From contig NZ_LT607753.1 in NCBI RefSeq assembly GCF_900090295.1, positions 5,952,001 through 6,016,000 of the forward strand: a DNA stretch of 64,000 bases, in the 5' to 3' direction. This document shows positions 19,458 to 28,300 of the stretch, piece by piece. The stretch comes from Micromonospora coxensis. Its GTDB lineage: Bacteria > Actinomycetota > Actinomycetes > Mycobacteriales > Micromonosporaceae. Position numbers and translations under genes: made by a program. The notes beneath the pieces were generated by a model that worked only from the letters and a program-made list of their open reading frames with translations, was not told the origin of the DNA and did not search any database. Numbering within the stretch: the first letter of the stretch is position 1; each line of letters opens with the position of its first letter.

Positions 19458-21763
19458 GTCACCTGATCCCCCTCGGCGACACCGGCTGGTCGGTGTGGCG
19501 CGACGTCGTGCTGCGTACCGCCGGCTTCCCGGCGGGCGGACTGGCCGCCTTCGCCGCGCCCGAGGCGGCGGACGCCGCGGACGCCCTGCTGGCCGGCGAG
19601 GGCGCCGCCGACGTGTTCGAGAAGGCCTTCGCGGCGGCGCTGGCCGACGGCTCCACGGTGGCCGGCGAGATCGCCGCCGACCCGCTGCTGCGCGAGGCGG
19701 TCACCTGGCAGAACCCGGAGATGCTGATCGCGCTGGACGGCCTGCTGCGCACCGATCCGGCGGTGCGCAACGTGCGGCGGCGCAAGCGGGAGCTGAGCCT
19801 GCTGCGCTACTGGCAGCGCTACTGCGGCAAGGCCGAGACGATCGGCTTCTTCGGCCCGGTCTGCTGGGGCCGGCTCGACCCGGACGACCCGGCCACCCGG
19901 CTGCGGCCCGGCCCGGCGCTGGTGTCCCGGCGCGAGGTCCACTTCGAGGCGTGGGCGCTGATCGCGTACGCCGACCGGCTCGCCGACGACCTGGCGGTGC
20001 GGCGCTGGTGGGCGCCGACGCTGCCGCCGCACCTGAGCCTGTCCGACCGGCGGGTCACCCGGCCGCTGCTGCCCCCGACCGAGCTGACCGCCGTGGAGGC
20101 CCGGCTGCTGGCCGCCTGCGACGGACGCACCCCCGCCGTGACCCTCGTGCAGCGGCTGCTGGCCGACGGGGAGACGGGCCTGCGCAGCGCCGACGACGCC
20201 TACCTGCTGCTCGACCGGCTGGTCGACCGGAGCCTGCTGACCTGGGACGCCGGCCTGCCGGTCAGCCCCGAGGCCGAGCACGTGCTCCGCGAGCGCATCG
20301 ACGCCATCGGTGACGCGCCGGTGCGCGCCGAGGCGGCGGCCGCCTTCGGCCGGCTGTGCGCGGCCCGCGACGCGGTCGCCGCGGCGGCCGGCGACCCGGA
20401 ACGGCTCGGCGCCGCGCTGGCCGCGTTGAACGCCGAGTTCACCGCCGTCACCGGCCGCCCCGCCACCCGTCAGGCCGGGCAGATGTACGCCGGCCGCACG
20501 GTGCTCTACGAGGAGACCGCCCGCGACCTGGACTTCACGGTCGGCTCGACGGTGCTGGACGCGCTGGCCGAGCCGCTGGCGATCGTGCTGACGGCCGCGC
20601 GGTGGCTGACCGCCGAGGTCGGCGCCGCCGGGGAGCGGCTCTTCGCGGACCTGCACGCCGAGCTGCGGGGCGACGGGCCGGTGCGGCTGGCCGACGTCTG
20701 GGCCCTGGCCCAGGGGCTGCTGCTCGCCCCGGACGGCCCGATCGCCCGGGCCGGCGCCGGGCTGACCGCCCGCTGGGCCGAGCTGATCGGCCTGGACGCG
20801 GTGACACCGGGGCAGACCGAGCTGCGGTTGCGCAGCGCCGACCTGGCGGAGCGGGCCCGCGTGCTGTTCGCCGCCGACCGCCCCGGCTGGCCGTCCGCCC
20901 GCCTCCACAGCCCCGACGTGCAGATCGCCGCCGACGGGCTGGACGCGCTCGATCGGGGCGACTTCCTGCTGGTGCTCGGCGAGCTGCACCCGGCGTACGT
21001 GCCGTTCGACAGCGCGGTGCTGACCCCGTTCCACCCCGACCAGCCGGCGCTGCGGGCGGCGCTGGACGCCGAACTCGGCCCGGCCCGGGCCCGGGTGCTC
21101 TACCCGGAGAGCTTCCCGCGGATGACCACCCGCATCACGTACGCCCTCAACGGTCCCCGGGACCGGCAGTTCGGCATCGACACGGCCCGGGGCGCCGACG
21201 TCGACCGGCTGGCCCGCTCCACCGAGGCCCTGGTGGAGGACGACGGCGGTCAGTGGGTGGCGGTGCTGCCCGACGGCACCCGCTGGCCGCTGATGGAGAT
21301 CTTCGCCAACCTGCTCGGCGCGATGCTGCTGGACAGCTTCAAGCTCCTCGCACCGGCTGCGCACACCCCCCGGATCACCATCGACCGGCTGGTCGTGGCC
21401 CGGCGGACCTGGCGGACGACGGTCAGCCGGACCGGCCTGGCCGGCGTCACCGGCGAGGCCGAGCGGTTCCTCGCCGTCCGCCGGTGGCGGGCGGACCTGG
21501 GGCTGCCCGAGCGGGTGTTCGTCAAGGTGGGCACCGAGATCAAGCCCTGCTACGTCGACCTCACCGCCCCGCTGCACGCCCAGTCCCTCTGCGCCATGGT
21601 CGACGCCGCCGCGAAGAGCGGCCCCGACGTCACCGTGACCGTCAGCGAGCTGCTGCCCGACCCGGCGGACGCCTGGGTGACCGACGCGCAGGGGCGCGGC
21701 TACGTCAGCGAGCTGCGCCTGCAGATCACCGATCCAGTCAGCTACCGGGGAGAGCACGGGTGA
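19454..21763 (+). CDS. Stand-alone LanB-like (lantibiotic dehydratase N-terminal domain) protein
   Basis: A 769-residue protein, the same length as the C-terminal part of the preceding fusion and clearly its paralogue. Shared segments include LGDTGWSVWRD (start), DPLLREAVTWQN, RYWQRYCGKAETIGFFGP, LTWDAGLPVSPEAE, RLCAARDAVAAAAGDPERL, RQAGQMYAGRT and RLHSPDVQI. Its size matches a lone glutamylation half of a split LanB; the elimination half is absent here and elsewhere in the cluster. Candidate roles are tRNA-dependent aminoacylation of a carrier-bound intermediate or of a small peptide (PEARL-like), or glutamyl activation of Ser. ATGA overlap on the left and GTGA on the right place it firmly in the NRPS operon. 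Confidence 0.8.
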   Translation: MSHLIPLGDTGWSVWRDVVLRTAGFPAGGLAAFAAPEAADAADALLAGEGAADVFEKAFAAALADGSTVAGEIAADPLLREAVTWQNPEMLIALDGLLRTDPAVRNVRRRKRELSLLRYWQRYCGKAETIGFFGPVCWGRLDPDDPATRLRPGPALVSRREVHFEAWALIAYADRLADDLAVRRWWAPTLPPHLSLSDRRVTRPLLPPTELTAVEARLLAACDGRTPAVTLVQRLLADGETGLRSADDAYLLLDRLVDRSLLTWDAGLPVSPEAEHVLRERIDAIGDAPVRAEAAAAFGRLCAARDAVAAAAGDPERLGAALAALNAEFTAVTGRPATRQAGQMYAGRTVLYEETARDLDFTVGSTVLDALAEPLAIVLTAARWLTAEVGAAGERLFADLHAELRGDGPVRLADVWALAQGLLLAPDGPIARAGAGLTARWAELIGLDAVTPGQTELRLRSADLAERARVLFAADRPGWPSARLHSPDVQIAADGLDALDRGDFLLVLGELHPAYVPFDSAVLTPFHPDQPALRAALDAELGPARARVLYPESFPRMTTRITYALNGPRDRQFGIDTARGADVDRLARSTEALVEDDGGQWVAVLPDGTRWPLMEIFANLLGAMLLDSFKLLAPAAHTPRITIDRLVVARRTWRTTVSRTGLAGVTGEAERFLAVRRWRADLGLPERVFVKVGTEIKPCYVDLTAPLHAQSLCAMVDAAAKSGPDVTVTVSELLPDPADAWVTDAQGRGYVSELRLQITDPVSYRGEHG

Positions 21764-24700
21764 CCGACATCCTGTCCATCAGCGCCGTCGACGGGGAGAC
21801 CCTGCCGTGGCCGGAGGCGACCCTGGCCGACCTGATCGCCGCCCAGGCCGCCCGCACCCCGGACGCGGTCGCGGTGCGCCAGTGGGACGACCGGCTCACC
21901 TACGCAGAGCTGGTCGGTCAGGCGGCCGGGCTGGCCGCCGCGCTGCGGGCCCGGGGCGTCGGCCGGCACACCCGGGTCGGGGTCTGCGGCCGACGCCGAC
22001 CCCGGCTGGTCGTCGACGTCCTCGGGGTGCTCCTGGCGGGTGGCTGCTACGTGCCGGTGGAGCCGGACGGCCCCCGCGAGCGGCTGCGCGAGATCCTCGC
22101 CGACGCGCAGGTGTCGCTGCTGGTCGGCGACGCCGCGACCGAGTTGACCGAGGCGGCCGACCTGCCGGGCGTCGAGGTGGTCGAGTCGGCGGGCCCGGCC
22201 CCGCTGGCCCCCTGCCCGGCCCGGCCCGGTGACCCCGCGTACGTGCTGTTCACCTCCGGCTCCACCGGCCGGCCCAAGGGGGTGCTGACCTCCCACCGCA
22301 ACCTGGTCGAGTTCGTCACCGGCTGCGCGGCGGTCAGCGACGCCGACGCCGGGGTGCGCAGCCTCGGCATCGCCTCGCTCGGTTTCGACGTCTCCGTCAT
22401 GGACCTCTTCCTGCCGCTGCTGCTCGGCGGGGCGGTGCAGCTGGTCGGCGCCGAGGACCGCGCGGACCCGGTCCGGCTCGCCCGGTTCATCACCGCGCAC
22501 GAGGTGAACTGGGGTTTCATCACCCCGATCGTGCTGTCCCTGCTGGACCCGGCCGAGGTGCCGGGCTGGCGCACGGTGTTCTGCGGCGGCGAGGCGGTCC
22601 CCGCCGAGCTGGCCGCCCGCTGGGCGCCGGGGCGGCGTTTCATCAACGGCTACGGCCCGACCGAGACCACCGTGCTGGCGCTCACCGGCGAGCTGACCGG
22701 CGCCGAGAGCGACCCGGTGCCGATCGGCCTGCCGCTGCCCAACCACCGGGCGTACGTCGTCGACGCCGAACTGCGCGCGGTGCCGCCGGGGGAGACCGGC
22801 GAGCTGTTGATCGGCGGCCCCGGCCTGGCCGACGGCTACCTGCACCGGCCCGGCCTGACCGCCGAGCGGTTCGTCCCCGACCCGTTCTCCGGCCTGCCCG
22901 GCGAGCGGCTGTACCGCACCGGTGACCTGGTCCGGCAGGCGCCCGACGGGCGGATCGTCTACCTCGGGCGCGCCGACCGGCAGGTGAAGATCCGGGGCCA
23001 GCGCATCGAGCTGGGCGAGGTCGAGGCCGTGCTGGCCGGCGTCCCCGGCGTCGACCGGGTCGTCGTCGAGGCGGTGTCCGGGCCGGCCGGCGCCGAACTG
23101 GTCGCGGTCCTCACCCCGGCCGACGCGCCGGACGACGAGACGATCCGGGGGTACGCCCGGACACGGCTGACCGCCGCGATGCTGCCGGCCCGGCTGCTGC
23201 GCCGCGACGACCTGCCGGTCAGTCCGGTCACCGGCAAGCTGGACCGGCCGGCGCTGCGCGCCCTGGCCCTGGCCGCGCTGCACACCGGCCCCGACGATCC
23301 GACCGGCCCGGCCGATCCGACCGATCCGACCGGCCCGGCCGACCCGGTGACCCGGACGGCGACCCGGATCTGGGCGCGGCTGCTCGGCGCGGTCCCCGGA
23401 CCGGACACCGACTTCCTCGCCGCGGGCGGCAACTCCATCGCCGCGATGCGCCTGGTCGCCGCGCTCCGCGCCGAGCTGGGCCGGCACGTCGACACCCGGG
23501 ACGTGCTGACCGGGCGCACCTTCGGCGGCCTGGTCGCCCGGCTGCGTACCGCCGCGCCGGCCGAGGCCGAGGAACTGCGCACCGGCAACCCGCCCACGCT
23601 CTCCCCGCCGCAGCGCCGGCTCTGGTTCGTCGACCAGCTCGCCCCCTCCAGCGCCCCGTACAACATCGCCGTCGCGCACCGGCTGAGCGGCCCGCTGGAC
23701 ATCGCCGCGCTGGGCGTGGCGCTGCGGGCCGTCGCCGAGCGGCACGACGTGCTGCGCTGGCGGATCCCGCAGACCGCCGGGGTGCCGTACGCGGTCTGCG
23801 AGGAGCCCACCGACGTGGCCGTGCCGGTGGTCGACCTGACCGGCAGCGCCGACGCCGAGGCGGAACTGGCCGGGATGCTCGCCGCCGGCGCCGCGCACGC
23901 CTTCGACCTGGCCACCGGGCCGCCCTGGCAGGTGACCGTCTACCGGCTCGGCGCCGAGGCGCACGTGCTGGCGATGACCCTGCACCACGCGGTCTTCGAC
24001 GGCTGGTCCGAGGCGGTCCTCTACGACGACCTCGCCGCCGCGTACGCCGCGGCCGTCACCGGTGCGCCCCCGACGCTGCCGCCGCTGGCCGCCACGTACG
24101 CCGACTACGCGGTGTGGCGGGCCGAGCGGGACCGCCGCCGGGGCGCGGCGGACCTCGCCTGGTGGACCGAGCACCTGCGCGGCGTGCCCACCGTGCTGGA
24201 GCTGCCCCGCGACCGGCCCCGCCCGGCGGTGCAGACGTACGCCGGCGCCGAGTCGGCGGTCACCCTCTCCGCGGCCGCCGACCGGGCGGTACGCGCCCTG
24301 GCCGCCCGGCGCGGCACCACCGTCGCCACGGTGCTGCTCGCCGGCTTCGCCGAGCTGCTGCGCCGGCTCACCGGCGGCGACGACCACGTGATCGGGGCGA
24401 TCGTCGCCGACCGCCGGGTGGCCGCGTTCGACGACGTGGTCGGCTTCTTCATCGACACCGTGCCGGTGCGGCTGCGCACCGGCGGGGCCGGCTTCGGTGA
24501 GCTGGTCGACCGGTGCGCCGCCGAGCTGCACGAGGTCACCGCCCACCCGGGCGCACCGCTGGAACGGGTCGTGGAGGCCCTCGGCGTCGGCCGCGACACC
24601 TCCCGCGCGCCGCTGGTGCAGGTGCTGTTCAACGTGCTCAACTTCGCCGCGCCCCGGCTGACGCTGACCGGGCTGACCGGCGCGCCGGTCCCGGTGCCCA

Positions 24701-25302
24701 AGCCCGGCTCGCCCTTCGACATCACCGTCTACGTGGTCGAGTCCGACGGCCGCCTCGGCGTCGAGGTGGTGCACAACCCGGACCTGTTCGACGCCGACCG
24801 GATCGACGCGCTCCTGGCCGACCTGGCCGAGCTGGTCGGCGCGCTCGCCGCCGACCCGGACGCACCGGCCGACGCGGTCGCCGCCGCGCTGCCCCGGCCC
24901 ACCGTACGGACGGCGCAGCTCGGCGCGATGACCGTGGCCGCCACCGAGCCGCCCCGCGCCCCGCTGCCGGCCGGCCCGGGCGGGCTGACCGACACCGAGG
25001 AGCTGATCGCCGGGATCTGGCGCGAGGTCCTCGAACGCGACCAGGTCGGGGTCACCGACAACTTCTTCGACATCGGCGGGCACTCCCTGGCGCTGGCCGC
25101 GGTGCACGCCCGGCTCACCGCCGCCACCGGCCGGTCGATCACGATGCTCGACCTCTTCCGCCACCCCACCATCCGGGCGCTCGCCGCCAACCTCGACGGC
25201 GCCGCCGACCGGCCGGAGCTGGCCCGCGCCGCGCTGCGCGCCGCCGCCCGGCGCAGTCGTACCCGCCGCAACCCACCTCGCCGCCCCGGCGGCACCGCGT
25301 GA
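21760..25302 (+). CDS. NRPS A-T-C-T
   Basis: A 1180-residue synthetase. A domain ~15-510: FTSGSTGRPKG, FDVSVMDLF, NGYGPTETTV, YRTGDL and VTGKLDRP. Specificity positions read D-V-M-W-F-G-G-V-L, closest to aliphatic (Val-like W-x-G-G) codes; tentative. A Pro/Asp/Thr-rich repeat linker precedes T1 (Ser559 in AAGGNSI). The C domain ~600-1030 has LHHAVFDGWS with the catalytic second His743. T2 has Ser1109 in FFDIGGHSLAL and is followed by an Arg-rich tail. T2 has no A domain of its own, so it must be loaded in trans or receive the growing chain. GTG 21760 overlaps the LanB stop (GTGA); a much longer upstream frame is only an artefact of the absent stop codon. Confidence 0.85.
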   Translation: MTDILSISAVDGETLPWPEATLADLIAAQAARTPDAVAVRQWDDRLTYAELVGQAAGLAAALRARGVGRHTRVGVCGRRRPRLVVDVLGVLLAGGCYVPVEPDGPRERLREILADAQVSLLVGDAATELTEAADLPGVEVVESAGPAPLAPCPARPGDPAYVLFTSGSTGRPKGVLTSHRNLVEFVTGCAAVSDADAGVRSLGIASLGFDVSVMDLFLPLLLGGAVQLVGAEDRADPVRLARFITAHEVNWGFITPIVLSLLDPAEVPGWRTVFCGGEAVPAELAARWAPGRRFINGYGPTETTVLALTGELTGAESDPVPIGLPLPNHRAYVVDAELRAVPPGETGELLIGGPGLADGYLHRPGLTAERFVPDPFSGLPGERLYRTGDLVRQAPDGRIVYLGRADRQVKIRGQRIELGEVEAVLAGVPGVDRVVVEAVSGPAGAELVAVLTPADAPDDETIRGYARTRLTAAMLPARLLRRDDLPVSPVTGKLDRPALRALALAALHTGPDDPTGPADPTDPTGPADPVTRTATRIWARLLGAVPGPDTDFLAAGGNSIAAMRLVAALRAELGRHVDTRDVLTGRTFGGLVARLRTAAPAEAEELRTGNPPTLSPPQRRLWFVDQLAPSSAPYNIAVAHRLSGPLDIAALGVALRAVAERHDVLRWRIPQTAGVPYAVCEEPTDVAVPVVDLTGSADAEAELAGMLAAGAAHAFDLATGPPWQVTVYRLGAEAHVLAMTLHHAVFDGWSEAVLYDDLAAAYAAAVTGAPPTLPPLAATYADYAVWRAERDRRRGAADLAWWTEHLRGVPTVLELPRDRPRPAVQTYAGAESAVTLSAAADRAVRALAARRGTTVATVLLAGFAELLRRLTGGDDHVIGAIVADRRVAAFDDVVGFFIDTVPVRLRTGGAGFGELVDRCAAELHEVTAHPGAPLERVVEALGVGRDTSRAPLVQVLFNVLNFAAPRLTLTGLTGAPVPVPKPGSPFDITVYVVESDGRLGVEVVHNPDLFDADRIDALLADLAELVGALAADPDAPADAVAAALPRPTVRTAQLGAMTVAATEPPRAPLPAGPGGLTDTEELIAGIWREVLERDQVGVTDNFFDIGGHSLALAAVHARLTAATGRSITMLDLFRHPTIRALAANLDGAADRPELARAALRAAARRSRTRRNPPRRPGGTA
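23296..23340 (+). repeat. Short in-frame repeat in the A-T linker
   Basis: The 18-bp unit GATCCGACCGGCCCGGCC occurs at 23296-23313 and 23323-23340 with a 9-bp partial unit between. It encodes a DPTGPADPTDPTGPA linker between the A and T domains. Confidence 0.7.
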
Positions 25303-25316
25303 CGAAGGACAGCCTC

Positions 25317-28300
25317 ATGAGCAACCCGACCGATACCGACCTGCCGGCCGACGACGGCATCGAGCCCATCGCCATCGTCGGGCTGGCCGCCCGCCTGCCC
25401 GGCGCGGCGGACGTGAACGAGTTCTGGCGCAACCTGGTCGACGGGGTCGAGTCGGTCACCGAACTGACCCGGGAGGAGCAGCTGGCCCGCGGCGCCACCG
25501 CCGAGGAGGTCGACGACCCGGGCTGGGTCAACCGGGCCCCGCTCGTCGACGGGTACGACGAGTTCGACGCGGGCCTGTTCGGGATGACCGCCCGGGAAGC
25601 GGAGATCACCGACCCGCAGCACCGGCTGTTCCTGGAGAGCTGCTACACCGCCCTGCAGGACGCCGGCTACGACCCGGCCCGCTACGACGGCGCGGTCGGC
25701 GTGTACGCCGGCACCGGCGGCAACACCTACCTGCACCGGTACGTGCTGCGCAACAAGCGCGTCGGCGGTGGCCCGCACAGTGCGGTCTCCATCGCCAGCG
25801 GCAACTCGCCGAACTACGTCGCCACCAACGTGTCGTACCGGCTGGACCTGCGCGGGCCGAGCCTGACCGTGCACACCGCCTGTTCCACCTCGCTCGTCGC
25901 GTTCCACCTCGCCTGTGAGGCGCTGCGCAACGGCGAGTGCGACATGGCCCTCGCCGGTGGCGTCAACATCGAGCTGCCGCACGTCGGCTACCTGGGCATG
26001 GACGGCTTCACCTCGCCCGACGGCCGGTGCCGCCCGTTCGACGCCGCCGCCAACGGCACGGTCTGGGGCAGCGGCGTGGGCGTCACCCTGCTCAAGCGCC
26101 TCTCCGACGCGATCGCCGACGGCGACGCGATCCGCGCCGTGGTGCTCGGCAACGCCATCAACAACGACGGCGCCGGGAAGGTCGGCTTCACCGCCCCCAG
26201 CGTCGACGGGCAGGTGGAGGCGATCGCCCAGGCGGTCGGCATGGCCGGGATCGACCCGCGCACCATCAGCTACGTCGAGGCGCACGGCACCGGCACCGCG
26301 ATGGGCGACCCGATCGAGGTCACCGCGCTGTCCACCGTCTACACCAAGGACACCGACGACCGGGGCTGGTGCGGCATCGGCTCGGTCAAGTCGAACATCG
26401 GCCACCTCAGCCAGCCCTCCGGCATCGTCAGCGTGATCAAGACGGTGCTGGCGATGGAACACGGCCTGATCCCGCCGACCATCAACTACGAGACCGCGAA
26501 CCCGGCGATCGACTTCGCCGACACCCCGTTCTACGTGGCGAACACCCTGACCAAGTGGGACACCGACGGCACGCCCCGCCGCGCCGGGGTCAGCTCGTTC
26601 GGCATCGGCGGCACCAACGCCCACGTGGTGCTCGAGGAGGCGCCGGCGGCGTACCGGGAGCGGCGGGTCCGTCCGGCGCACCTGCTGCCCGTCTCGGCGC
26701 GGACCGCCGGCGCGCTGGAGACCGCGGTGCGGCGGCTCGCCGAGCACCTGGAGTCCGCCACCGACCGGGGGCCGGAGTACCTCGCGGACGTCGCGCACAC
26801 CCTGCGCGTCGGCCGCCGGCAGTACCCGCACCGGGTCGCCGTGGTCGCCACCGACCTGGCCGACGCGGTCGCCGCGCTGCGCACGAAGCGTCGCCGGCAG
26901 GCCGGCGTGGTCGAGGGCACGGCGCCCCGGCCGGCCTTCCTCTTCTCCGGCCAGGGCTCGCAGTACGCCGGCATGGGCGCGCAGCTCTACGCCGAGGAGC
27001 CGGACTTCGCCGCCGCCGTGGACGAGTGCGCGCAGCTGCTCCGCCCTGAGCTGGGCCTGGACATCCGCGACCTGATCCTCGGCCGCGACCCGGAGGCCGG
27101 CGAGAAGCTCACCGAGACCCGCTACACCCAGCCCGCCCTCTTCGTCGTCGAGTACGCCCTGGCCGTGCTCTGGCAGTCCGCCGGCGTGCGGCCGGCCGCG
27201 ATGATCGGCCACTCGATCGGCGAGTACGTCGCCGCGACCGTGGCCGGGGTGCTGAGCCTGCCGGACGCCCTGCGGGTGGTCGCCGCCCGGGGCCGGCTGA
27301 TGCAGTCCGTCGCGCCGGGGTCGATGCTCGCCGTGCCGCTGGACGAGTCGGTGGTCGCCGAGCGGCTGCCCGAGGGGGTCACGGTCGCCACCGTCAACGG
27401 CCCGGGCACCTGCGTCGTGGCGGGCCCGAGCGACGCGGTCGCCGCGTTCGCGCAGACGCTGGACGTCAAGGCCAAGGCGCTGCGCACCTCGCACGCCTTC
27501 CACTCGCCGATGATGGAGCCGATCCTGGCCGAGTTCACCGCCCTGATGGGCACGGTGACGCTGCGGCCGCCGACGGTGCCGTTCCTGTCCAACGTGACCG
27601 GTGACTGGATCACCGACGAGCAGGCCACCGACCCGGCGTACTGGGCGGCGCACCTGCGCCGACCGGTGCGCTTCGGCGCCTGCGTGGCGACCCTGCTCGC
27701 CGAGGGCACCTGGTCGCTGCTGGAGTGCGGCCCGGGCCGGCAGCTGGCGAACCTGGCCCGGATGCAGGTGGCCAAGGCGTCCGAGGCGCAGCGGGCGCTC
27801 GTCCCGCTGGGCAGCCTACCCGGCCCGGGCGAGCCCACCGGTGACCTCGCCACCCTGCTCGGCACGGCCGCGGCGCTCTGGTGCGCCGGCGTCCCGGTGC
27901 GGCTGGGCGCCGACCCGGACGCCCGGCGGGTGCCGCTGCCGACGTACCCGTTCGAGCGTCGCCGCTACTGGGTGGACCCGGACCCGCAGGAGCAGGTGGC
28001 CGCGGCGCCGGTGGAGACCGGCCCGCGTCCGCTGCCGGAGTGGTTCGCGGTGCCGGTCTGGCGGCAGGCCGCCGCCGACCCGGCGGCCGCGCCGCTGGGC
28101 CGCTGCCTGGTCCTCGTCGACGGTCCGCGCGGCGACGCGCTGGTCGCGGCGCTGCGGGCCGCCGGCGCCGAGCCGACCGTGGTACGCCCCGGCGACGGTT
28201 TCGCCGCCGTCGACGGCGGCTACCGGCTGCGCCCCGGCGTCCGGGAGGACCACGACGCGTTGGTGGCCGCCCTCGGCGCCGACCTGCCGGACCGGCTGGT

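Noticed and set aside
20356..21759. Upstream extension of the A-T-C-T frame
   Set aside because: It overlaps the LanB-like gene in another frame and encodes only low-complexity Arg/Pro/Ala sequence; the real start is GTG 21760.
24513..25298. Upstream extension of the PKS frame
   Set aside because: It overlaps the C and T2 domains of the preceding NRPS and is compositionally biased nonsense.
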